Of a stretch of 64,000 nucleotides of DNA, positions 54,614 through 61,359 are shown piece after piece. This DNA comes from CAVYXK01 sp963708245 (GTDB taxonomy: Bacteria; Pseudomonadota; Alphaproteobacteria; Acetobacterales; Acetobacteraceae), in assembly GCA_963708245.1 (NCBI GenBank), contig OY970201.1, forward strand, positions 2,542,001 through 2,606,000, read 5' to 3'. The notes under the pieces are model-generated. The model did no database searches, had not been told where the DNA came from, and worked only from the letters and a program-made list of their open reading frames with translations. Position numbers and translations under genes: made by a program. How positions within the stretch are numbered: the first letter of the stretch is position 1; each line of letters opens with the position of its first letter.

Positions 54614-54826
54614 TCAGCGGCGGAAGAGCCAGAAGATCAGCGTCAGCGCGAGCGAGAGGACGATCGAGACGAGGATGCTGGAGCCGACGGGGAAGTAGAA
54701 GGTGAAGCCCGGCCGGCGCAGGCTGATATCGCCTGGTAGGTGGCCGAGGCCGATCCGACCAAGCCACGGCCAGATGAGGCCGAGGGCGAGCAGGATGAGG
54801 CCGGCGGTGATCAGAAGCTGGCGCAT
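54614..54826 (-). CDS. DUF2905-family small membrane protein
   Basis: A 70-residue protein with two hydrophobic helices: LLITAGLILLALGLIWPWLG and a C-terminal one (LVSIVLSLALTLIFWLF). The conserved LGHLPGDISLRRPGFTFYFP between them is the hallmark of DUF2905. Function is unknown in the family. Confidence 0.85.
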   Translation of the reverse strand: MRQLLITAGLILLALGLIWPWLGRIGLGHLPGDISLRRPGFTFYFPVGSSILVSIVLSLALTLIFWLFRR

Positions 54827-54881
54827 GGGTGGTCAAGGGCGAGTGGCTTCTGCCGAATCGCTCGCGATCGCCGCGCGAGAG

Positions 54882-55169
54882 CTAGGTCGCGACCACCTCG
54901 ACATCCTCCCAGAACCCGAAACGGCCGCCCACGTGCTGCATGCTGGGGCGCGGCGCCTCATAGGACCAGGCGGCGCGCTTATGGCGCTCGCCATCGATCA
55001 CCACGTCGTAGAACTGCACGCCGTGCGGACAGGCACGGTCGGATTCGGTCTTCTCGGCCTTTTCGAGCCATTCCATTCGGACAGTCGAGGGCGGGAAATA
55101 CTGATAGCCGCCGGACTCGATGACCTCGTCGCTCTCGGCGATCACGTGGCCGTTCAGGGTTGCCTTCAT
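54882..55169 (-). CDS. DUF427-family protein
   Basis: A 95-residue single-domain protein starting MKATLNGHVIAESDEVIESG. Family motifs are YQYFPPSTVRMEWLEKA and the late AAWSYEAPRP. DUF427 proteins are small beta-rich enzymes or binding proteins without an assigned function. The start is one codon inside the open frame that begins at 55172. Confidence 0.85.
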   Translation of the reverse strand: MKATLNGHVIAESDEVIESGGYQYFPPSTVRMEWLEKAEKTESDRACPHGVQFYDVVIDGERHKRAAWSYEAPRPSMQHVGGRFGFWEDVEVVAT

Positions 55170-55318
55170 CACGGTCTCCTTGCAGCTTGATGCTGCGATC
55201 CTATCTGGCGACGCTTCTTGTATGTGGACAGGGCACGCGGCTCGTGAAAGGGCGTGTGCCGGGACATCAGGCTAGCCCGCCGTCCGCACTGGCGAGGTGA
55301 AGGAGGCTCAGGACCGTC

Positions 55319-55681
55319 GTGCGACGAGATCCGAGCCGTGGACGCGAAGCGCCGTTTGCTGCGGAAGAGCACGGTGTCCGCCTCGCTGTGCGGGTTACGA
55401 CGAGAGCCGACCGGAACGCACTTGGCGGCGTGATCCTGGACACCGACGGGCGCCCAGCCTTGCAGGTGCGTTTGACCGCCCCGCCGGTCGAAGGTGCCGC
55501 TAACCAGGCGCTGATCGAGTTTCTGGCCAATTCACTCGGCTTGCGCAAAGCCGAAATCAGCATCCGGTCCGGCGCGACCGCGCGTTTCAAGGTGCTCCAT
55601 CTTGCGGGTGATAGCGCGGCGATCATGACACGGCTCGCCGAATGGATCGGAACAGGTCATGCGGCATTGCGCCCGCCGTAG
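55319..55681 (+). CDS. DUF167 (YggU-like) family protein
   Basis: A 120-residue protein whose core is VRLAVRVTTRADRNALGGV, LQVRLTAPPVEGAANQALIE and SIRSGATARFKVLHLAGD, the standard DUF167 pattern. The N-terminal 15-17 residues (RRDPSRGREAPF) are extra, so a later start is possible. The stop overlaps the end of the convergent histidinol-dehydrogenase-like gene by 25 nt. Confidence 0.8.
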   Translation: MRRDPSRGREAPFAAEEHGVRLAVRVTTRADRNALGGVILDTDGRPALQVRLTAPPVEGAANQALIEFLANSLGLRKAEISIRSGATARFKVLHLAGDSAAIMTRLAEWIGTGHAALRPP

Positions 55682-56943
55682 CGGCGCACGCGCAGCTCCG
55701 CCTGCTCCTTGTGCGCGGCGAAATTCTCGATCTCGCAAAGCCGCGCGCAGTACTCGCCGATCATCGCGGTGGCTTCCGGGCTGACCTCCTGGTAGGTCAC
55801 CGTCTTGAGGAACTTGCCGACCCAGAGACCGCCGGTATAGCGGGCGGCACGCTTCGTCGGCAGCGTGTGGTTGGTGCCGATTACCTTGTCGCCATAGGCG
55901 ACATTGGTCTCCTTCCCCAGGAACAACGCGCCGTAGTTGCGCATGCGGTCAAGGAACCAGCGCGGTTCGCGGGTCAGCACCTGCACGTGCTCGGACGCGA
56001 TACGGTCGGCTTCCTCCACCATCTCCTGGTCGGTGTCGCACAAGATCACCTGCCCATAATCGCGCCACGCCACCCCGGCGATATCCGCGGTGGGCAGCCG
56101 CGCGAGCTGTCGTGCGATCTCCGCCTCAATTCCTTCAGCCAGCCGCGGCGCGGTGGTCAGCAGAATCGCCGGCGAGGTCGGCCCATGCTCGGCCTGGCCG
56201 AGCAGGTCGGTGGCGCACATCTCCACATCCGCCGTTTCGTCGGCGATGATCAGTGTCTCAGTGGGGCCGGCCAGCAGGTCGATGCCGACGCGGCCAAAAA
56301 GCTGGCGCTTCGCCTCGGCGACATAGGCGTTGCCGGGCCCGACCAGCATATCGACCGGCGCGATGCGCGAGGTGCCGAGCGCCATCGCCGCGACCGCCTG
56401 CACACCGCCGAGCACGTAGATCTGGTCGGCGCCGCCGAGCGCCATGGCGGCGATGGTCGCCGCCGGCGGCTCGCCGCCCAGCGGCGGGGTGCAGGCAATG
56501 ATGCGCGCGACACCGGCCACTTTCGCGGTCACCACGCTCATATGCGCCGAGGCGACCATCGGGTAGCGCCCGCCGGGCACGTAGCAGCCGACGCTGCCGA
56601 CCGGGATGTTCTTATGGCCGAGCCGCACGCCGGGCAGCGTTTCCACCTCGATGTCGCGCAGCGCGGCGCGCTGGGCTTCGGCGAAGCGGCGGACCTGGGC
56701 CTGGGCGAATTTGATGTCCTCGATCACCTGGGCGGGCAGCGAGGCGATCAGCCCATCGATCTGTTCGCGCGACAGGCGGAAGTCCGGTGGGTCCCATTTG
56801 TCGAGGCGCGCCGACAGCTCGCGGATCGCCGCGTCGCCGCGTGCGGCGACGTCGTCCAGGATTGATTCGACGGTCGCGCGCACCTTGCGGTCGGCTTCGG
56901 ACTTTTCGGAATCGGGGATGCTCTGCTTGAGACGTCGGATCAT
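55657..56943 (-). CDS. hisD: Histidinol-dehydrogenase-family NAD-dependent oxidoreductase
   Basis: A 428-residue zinc dehydrogenase. Zinc and catalytic motifs are complete: LLGQAEHGP (Gln and His ligands), ASEHVQVLTREP (Glu-His base pair), GTNHTLPT and the late HKEQAELR. No other his gene is near. It is 7 bp downstream of an SDR gene, which suggests a catabolic HisD paralogue, for example a sulfopropanediol dehydrogenase (HpsN)-like enzyme acting with the SDR, rather than histidine synthesis. The start at 56943 (MIRRLKQSIPD) matches paralogues. The gene symbol reflects family only. Confidence 0.8.
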   Translation of the reverse strand: MIRRLKQSIPDSEKSEADRKVRATVESILDDVAARGDAAIRELSARLDKWDPPDFRLSREQIDGLIASLPAQVIEDIKFAQAQVRRFAEAQRAALRDIEVETLPGVRLGHKNIPVGSVGCYVPGGRYPMVASAHMSVVTAKVAGVARIIACTPPLGGEPPAATIAAMALGGADQIYVLGGVQAVAAMALGTSRIAPVDMLVGPGNAYVAEAKRQLFGRVGIDLLAGPTETLIIADETADVEMCATDLLGQAEHGPTSPAILLTTAPRLAEGIEAEIARQLARLPTADIAGVAWRDYGQVILCDTDQEMVEEADRIASEHVQVLTREPRWFLDRMRNYGALFLGKETNVAYGDKVIGTNHTLPTKRAARYTGGLWVGKFLKTVTYQEVSPEATAMIGEYCARLCEIENFAAHKEQAELRVRRYGGRNAA

Positions 56944-56950
56944 GGTTCGG

Positions 56951-57715
56951 CTACTCCGCGGTCCAGCCGCCATCCACGCGCAGCGATGCGCCGGTGACCA
57001 GTGCCGACGCATCCGAGGCGAGAAATAGCACCGCGCCCATCAGGCCCTCCACCGTACCGAGGCGGCCGAGCTTGATCTTGCGCAGCGTCTCACGGTGGAA
57101 GTCGCCGTCGTTCCAGAACGGGCGGGTGAGCGGCGTCTCGATATAGGTGGGGCCGATGGCGTTCACCCGGATGCCGTGCGGGGCGAGCTCGATCGCCATC
57201 GATTTGGTCAGACCCTCGATCGCGTGCTTGGAGCTGCAATAGACGGTGCGCAGCGCGGCGCCGACATGGCCCATCTGCGAGGACATGTGGATGATCGAGC
57301 CGCGCCGGCCAGCCTTCACCATCCGCCGCGCGACAGCCTGGGCGACGAAGAACGCAGCGCGGACATTCAGCGTCATGATCGCGTCGAAATCCTCGGTCGT
57401 GACGTCGAGGAAGGGGCGCGGGCGGTTGGTGCCGGCGTTGTTCACCAGGATGTCGAGCGGCGGCAGGACGGCAATGGTCCGGTCCACGGCCGCTAGATCG
57501 GTGACATCGAGCACCAGCGCTTCGGCCCTGCCGCCAACGGTGCGGATTGCGGCGGAGGCGGCTTCGATCTCGGGTTGCGTGCGGGCCGCCAGAACGACAT
57601 GCGCGCCGGCCTCGGCGAGTGCGGCGGCGGCCGCGAGCCCGATGCCACGCCCGGCGCCGGTTACCAGCGCATGGCGTCCATCGAGCCGGAAGGAAGGGGT
57701 GCGAGGGAGCGTCAT
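56951..57715 (-). CDS. Short-chain dehydrogenase/reductase
   Basis: A 254-residue classical SDR. Cofactor motif TGAGRGIG, NNAG in DILVNNAGTN, catalytic Ser in IHMSSQMGH, and Y-x3-K in YCSSKHAIEG; the C-terminus is VTGASLRVDGGW. It is first in a two-gene operon with the HisD-like enzyme. The DNA around its start is duplicated in diverged form at 58945-59030. The ATG at 57715 is preferred to 57733. Confidence 0.88.
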   Translation of the reverse strand: MTLPRTPSFRLDGRHALVTGAGRGIGLAAAAALAEAGAHVVLAARTQPEIEAASAAIRTVGGRAEALVLDVTDLAAVDRTIAVLPPLDILVNNAGTNRPRPFLDVTTEDFDAIMTLNVRAAFFVAQAVARRMVKAGRRGSIIHMSSQMGHVGAALRTVYCSSKHAIEGLTKSMAIELAPHGIRVNAIGPTYIETPLTRPFWNDGDFHRETLRKIKLGRLGTVEGLMGAVLFLASDASALVTGASLRVDGGWTAE

Positions 57716-57733
57716 CGCGACTGAGTGTGCCAC

Positions 57734-58093
57734 CGGCGGGGCGACTTGGGCGACCCCGAACTGCGCGGCGGCCGTCCACCCCTCCAGCGAGCGGCAGAGG
57801 CGTATGCGGACTCGGCTTTCCCATCATAATGAATGCGGTCTGTTCTCATCGCTGTCTCATTTCGCGGTGCGCGAGACAGTTGGAGCAATGGTGAGATAGC
57901 TTCGGGGAACACCGCGGATGTACCGCCGACGCGCACAGGTGGCGCGTGGTTGGACGGGATTGCGTGGAATTGCGGGAGATTTGCTTGCCATTGCCTTCGT
58001 GGTGGTCGCGATGACAGGGGACACGCGGCCGTCATGGCGGGCGAAGAAGGGTGCCGCCTACGAGCTTTGCGGCAGCGCAGCCCGGGCGCCGGG
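57734..58093. other. Intergenic gap of 360 bp without a gene
   Basis: No frame here has protein character. Its left end is part of an imperfect direct repeat (copy A, 57678-57762), whose partner lies at 58945-59030. The promoter of the SDR-hisD operon should be in the left part; I see no clear consensus. Confidence 0.5.
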
Positions 58094-58822
58094 CTAGGCC
58101 GCGGAGGCTTCGGCGAACCGGTGGTCCGGTGTGGCGGGAGGTGGGAGAAGGGCGGCGATGAGCGACTGAACCCAGTCGCCGTCGGGCGGCGGGTTGTTCA
58201 ATGTCTCCATCAGGCGGAGCAGCGCGGCCCTTTGTGGGGAGACGGCTTCGTCAGGCTGGGCGGCGGCGACCGGGTAGGACCGCGGTTTGTCCACCGGCTT
58301 GGGTTCCGATTGCGACTTGGGCGCCGGTGTCGGTGGCTTGGCAATCGCCGCCGGGTTTGGCTGCGATGACAGCGCCTGTGTCATCAGGAGGATGGCGCAA
58401 TGCTCGGTCCAGGCGGCGCGATCGCGGGCTTCCTGGGTCTTCTCGCGCTTCTCTCGCGCGGCCTGCATGCGTAGCAGCAGCCTGAGTGCGCTGTTCGCCT
58501 GGCGCATCATGCTGTTGGCCTGGGCGCGGCACTTCTGTGCCCAGTATGACGTTGTGTCCGCTTCCTGGGCGAGACGCAGGCTGTCCTTCCATTGCTCGGA
58601 GGCGGCGACATGTTGGGCGGCAACGTCCGCCTCGGCGGCGTTGGCCGGGCAGAGCGCGGCGATGCGGGCGATGGCGGAATGGTCTCGGCGGGCGCGGTCT
58701 TCGGGGCTGTCGGTGAGCGGCCGGGGGAGTGTGAGGCAGAGGGAGTGGACGAGCTGGTAGTACGTGTCGGCCGGGAGTAGGTCGGCGAGGTTGGCGTGGT
58801 TCGGTGCGGCGCTGGCGGACAC
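58094..58822 (-). CDS. Hypothetical helical protein, 242 aa
   Basis: No domain is recognised. Residues 10-150 are alpha-helical with a coiled-coil-like stretch (LLLRMQAAREKREKTQEARD). A Pro/Ala/Lys-rich linker (KPPTPAPKSQSEPKPVDKP) and a short C-terminal helix follow. The start is GTG at 58822, eight bases from a sigma-70-like promoter, so the message is nearly leaderless. The composition is that of the host genome. Confidence 0.6.
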   Translation of the reverse strand: MSASAAPNHANLADLLPADTYYQLVHSLCLTLPRPLTDSPEDRARRDHSAIARIAALCPANAAEADVAAQHVAASEQWKDSLRLAQEADTTSYWAQKCRAQANSMMRQANSALRLLLRMQAAREKREKTQEARDRAAWTEHCAILLMTQALSSQPNPAAIAKPPTPAPKSQSEPKPVDKPRSYPVAAAQPDEAVSPQRAALLRLMETLNNPPPDGDWVQSLIAALLPPPATPDHRFAEASAA

Positions 58823-58829
58823 GGCGGCA

Positions 58830-58858
58830 CTATAGGAAATTAGTCCTCATGTTGTCAA
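58830..58858 (-). promoter_or_regulatory. Promoter of the 242-aa hypothetical gene
   Basis: On the minus strand, TTGACA (58858-58853) is followed after exactly 17 bases by CTATAG (58835-58830). The coding start at 58822 is only a few bases beyond, implying a very short leader. Confidence 0.6.
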
Positions 58859-59071
58859 GTGTCATTTTTTGGAGTCCGAACATTGAACCCGGTGAGGGCC
58901 TCAGCGTGGCAGAACCCTCACCCGCCGCGCTGCGCACGGCGATCCATCCGAGTCGGAAGGAGGGGGTGCGGCGGAGCGTCATCGGACCCAATGTGCCAGC
59001 GGCGGAGGCGCTTCGGCGAGCCCAGCTGGTCGCATCGCCCGAGCGTGCTGGACACTCGCCCGCCTCCGCGA

Positions 59072-59096
59072 TATGAGAAAGTGCTAATTCCTCATA
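59072..59096. promoter_or_regulatory. Inverted repeat upstream of parD, possible operator
   Basis: TATGAG (59072-59077) and CTCATA (59091-59096) form an inverted repeat with a 13-nt spacer, ending 20 bp before the parD-like start. ParD-type antitoxins bind palindromes in this position to control their own operon. Confidence 0.45.
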
Positions 59097-59116
59097 CCGC
59101 GATACTCCAGCTCTCG

Positions 59117-59377
59117 ATGAACATCTCGATCTCCCTGACGCCCGAGTTGGTCGGCCTGATCAAGGCGAAGGTGAAGTCCGGGCGCTACACCTCGACCAGC
59201 GAGGTCGTGCGCGAGGCGCTGCGACTGCTGGAACGCGCCGACCGGCTGGAGGCGGAACACGTCCAAAGCCTTCGGCAGGCATGGCAGGAAGGCGTCGACA
59301 GCGGCGATGCCGGGCCGCTCGACTTTGCCGACTTGCGCGCGACTGCGCGGCGTGAGTTTGGCAAGCACAAAGGGTAG
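59117..59377 (+). CDS. parD: ParD-like antitoxin, apparently without its toxin
   Basis: An 86-residue ribbon-helix-helix protein: MNISISLTPELVGLIKAKVK forms the strand and first helix, and YTSTSEVVREALRLLERAD is the second helix with the family signature. The C-terminal half would wrap the toxin. A parE gene normally starts within a few bases of the parD stop. Here the next 500 bases contain no ParE-like frame, so this is an orphan antitoxin or a broken module. The start at 59117 is fixed by the conserved N-terminus. Confidence 0.85.
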   Translation: MNISISLTPELVGLIKAKVKSGRYTSTSEVVREALRLLERADRLEAEHVQSLRQAWQEGVDSGDAGPLDFADLRATARREFGKHKG

Positions 59378-59910
59378 CGACGGCGTGCAGCCGGGGGTGG
59401 TCGTGGTCGAGAGCATCTGGCCCAGCGAGTGCTATGAGGGCGGGATTGGTATCAATGCGCTGACCAGCGACGACCCGGCGCCTCCGGCGGGGGGCGGACC
59501 TGGTCAGAAGAAAGAAAGCATAACCACGGAGGCGCGGAGAAGTACCGGGGCAATAGTTTCGCGACAGTCCCTGCCAACTCGAGGGCGAGCGACAGGGGTC
59601 GGTGAAGGGAGGTAATAATTTGGCATCCCTGGGGTTGGGTTTGCGGCGATCAGATCGGTACTCTGCAAATACTTGGAATTTCTTTCCATAACGTAGAGCG
59701 TTTTTCGCTCACCGGCGCGGACCGGCTGCGGTGCCCTCGCACTGAGGCTCGTGCGCCGCGCCGCCAAGCGAAAAACGCTCTACGTTATGCGACAATTTCA
59801 TGAGCATGACCTCCCGGCCGGCGGCTCGACGTTGTTGCAGGGCGTTGCTCAGAAAACCTCGGACACGGCCTGCACCGTCGTCCGCACTGGCAAAGTTGGC
59901 ATTTGGTGTT
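59378..59910. other. Gap of about 530 bp: no gene, contains a palindromic element
   Basis: No supported coding sequence. The place where parE would be expected (59378-59680) has no conserved frame. The right half contains a 23-bp inverted repeat (59687-59789). Short frames through its arms encode the same ERKTLYVM string on both strands, which reflects the palindrome and not a protein. Confidence 0.6.
59687..59789. repeat. 103-bp element with perfect 23-bp inverted ends
   Basis: Positions 59687-59709 and 59767-59789 are perfect reverse complements (arm begins cataacgtagagcgtttttc) with a 57-nt GC-rich middle. The arms are AT-richer than the host. It may be a small palindromic mobile element or a bidirectional transcription terminator. 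Confidence 0.8.
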
Positions 59911-60486
59911 TCAGCGGAACGCCTCAGCTTCGGCCCGATAGCTCACACGTGGCCTATATTGCAGCACGCTGGCCTCGTAATGGGCGGGATTGTCTGGATC
60001 ACCAAGGTATCTGCTCGGCTGCGGCACGCCGATGCGCTTAAATCCGCAGGCCTCGAGGAGACGGATGCTTGCCAGGTTTTCCGGATCAACCGTTGCTCTG
60101 ACCCCTGTGATCCGCGGCGTCAGGATCCTTGGCAGAAACGCCAAGAGCGCCGATCTCGCGATGCCCCGGCCCCGGTGGGCTGGGAGAAGCGCGTAACCGA
60201 CGTCGACCGAGTCGATTGGGTCTTCCGCACAAGCTGATCCGATCGCTGCGCCCACCAGTCCGATTAGACAGCTGTAATCCGACGGCGACGCGATGCCATG
60301 AAACACGATGCCAGCCACAGGGCGCTGGACATGCTTCTCCAGAAACTCTGCGGGGGGGCAGATGTGCCGAAGATAGGGGTAAAATAGGAGCTCGTTTATG
60401 TTTTCCAGGCCAGCCAGATCATCTGCTCGCATTTCGCGTAGAGCGAAGCGACTCGCGGGATCGACGTAATAAGGCTTGAGGCGCAT
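59911..60486 (-). CDS. GNAT N-acetyltransferase
   Basis: A 191-residue acetyltransferase of the RimJ/RimL-like group. Acetyl-CoA-site sequence: VDVGYALLPAHRGRGIARSA; C-terminal motif DPENLASIRLLEACGFKRIG. GGGAGGG before the ATG at 60486 supports this start over an upstream one at 60675. Neighbours are a palindromic element and a serine recombinase, so it may be accessory cargo. Confidence 0.8.
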   Translation of the reverse strand: MRLKPYYVDPASRFALREMRADDLAGLENINELLFYPYLRHICPPAEFLEKHVQRPVAGIVFHGIASPSDYSCLIGLVGAAIGSACAEDPIDSVDVGYALLPAHRGRGIARSALLAFLPRILTPRITGVRATVDPENLASIRLLEACGFKRIGVPQPSRYLGDPDNPAHYEASVLQYRPRVSYRAEAEAFR

Positions 60487-60721
60487 CGGCAACCCTCCCG
60501 ATCGATTGTAGTGCGGTCCTGCCCAGGTTCTACGCCAAATGCTACGCTGACCTTGCCGACGGCCGCAACGCGGACAGGCGGCTCCCAAGTCGGAATTGGT
60601 GCTGAGCGCGCACCAGAGTAGCAAGCCATCGATGGCCGCTATGCACCCAAAACCGCCCTCCGGTGCATATCTCAAGAATTCCGTTCAAAAAATAAGGCGT
60701 TGAAATTAGGGGCTTTTTTCT

Positions 60722-60738
60722 GTGCGTAATATATGCAC
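60722..60738. repeat. Imperfect palindrome next to the recombinase gene (possible res half-site)
   Basis: GTGCGTAATATATGCAC is an AT-centred near-palindrome 12 bp before the recombinase start. Serine resolvases bind such sites in front of their own gene both to recombine and to repress. This function is inferred from position only. Confidence 0.4.
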
Positions 60739-60750
60739 ATAATTGACCCC

Positions 60751-61296
60751 ATGAAATACGGCTATGCAAGGGTATCCACGGACGGCCAAAGCGTTGACGC
60801 ACAGGTGCGCCAACTGAAGGCCGCCGGGTGCAAGACGGTGTTCCGGGAAGTGGCGTCAGGAGCCAAGACCGACCGCAATCAACTCCGCCGCGTGCTTGCC
60901 CAACTCTACGACGGTGACGTGCTGATCGTGACGCGGCTCGACCGCTTAGCGCGCTCGACCCGCGACTTGCTCAACACCCTTGCCGCCATCACGACTAAGA
61001 AGGCCGGTTTCCGTTCCCTGGGCGACGCCTGGGCCGACACCACGACATCACATGGCCGCCTGATGCTCACCGTCCTGGGCGGCCTTGCGGAGTTCGAGCG
61101 TGACCTCATCCGGGCGCGAACGGGAGAAGGCCGGGAGCGGGCGAAGGCGCGCGGCGTGAAGATGGGCCGCAAGCCGAAGCTCACCCCTCACCAGCAAGCC
61201 GAGGCGATCAAGCGCCGGGACAAGGGCGAGACGCTGACGGAGATCGCCCGCAGCTACAACGTCAGTCACACGACGATTTCGAGGCTCGCGGCATGA
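60751..61296 (+). CDS. Serine recombinase (resolvase/invertase family)
   Basis: A 181-residue small serine recombinase. Catalytic S9 is in YARVSTDGQ, and other active-site motifs are TRLDRLARSTRDLLN and LGGLAEFERDLIRART. The C-terminal helix-turn-helix is IARSYNVSHTTISRL. Length is that of Tn3-type resolvases and Hin/Gin-like invertases. No transposase accompanies it. The Mrr-STAND gene starts 63 bp downstream, so the recombinase may have moved that gene. The in-frame ATG at 60733 is less likely because the family starts at MKYGYARVS. Confidence 0.88.
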   Translation: MKYGYARVSTDGQSVDAQVRQLKAAGCKTVFREVASGAKTDRNQLRRVLAQLYDGDVLIVTRLDRLARSTRDLLNTLAAITTKKAGFRSLGDAWADTTTSHGRLMLTVLGGLAEFERDLIRARTGEGRERAKARGVKMGRKPKLTPHQQAEAIKRRDKGETLTEIARSYNVSHTTISRLAA

Positions 61297-61359
61297 TCGA
61301 CTGTCTGATCACGGGCACGGGCCGTCACAGAACGACGGAAGCGAACCAAGGCCTAGCCG

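Noticed and set aside
55642..56865. A 407-codon plus-strand frame opposite the hisD-like gene.
   Set aside because: Antisense shadow of a well-conserved enzyme, rich in Arg, His and Gly.
59504..59767. An 87-codon minus-strand frame containing ERKTLYVMERN.
   Set aside because: That string is encoded by one arm of the 23-bp inverted repeat and recurs on the other strand. No ribosome binding site or similarity.
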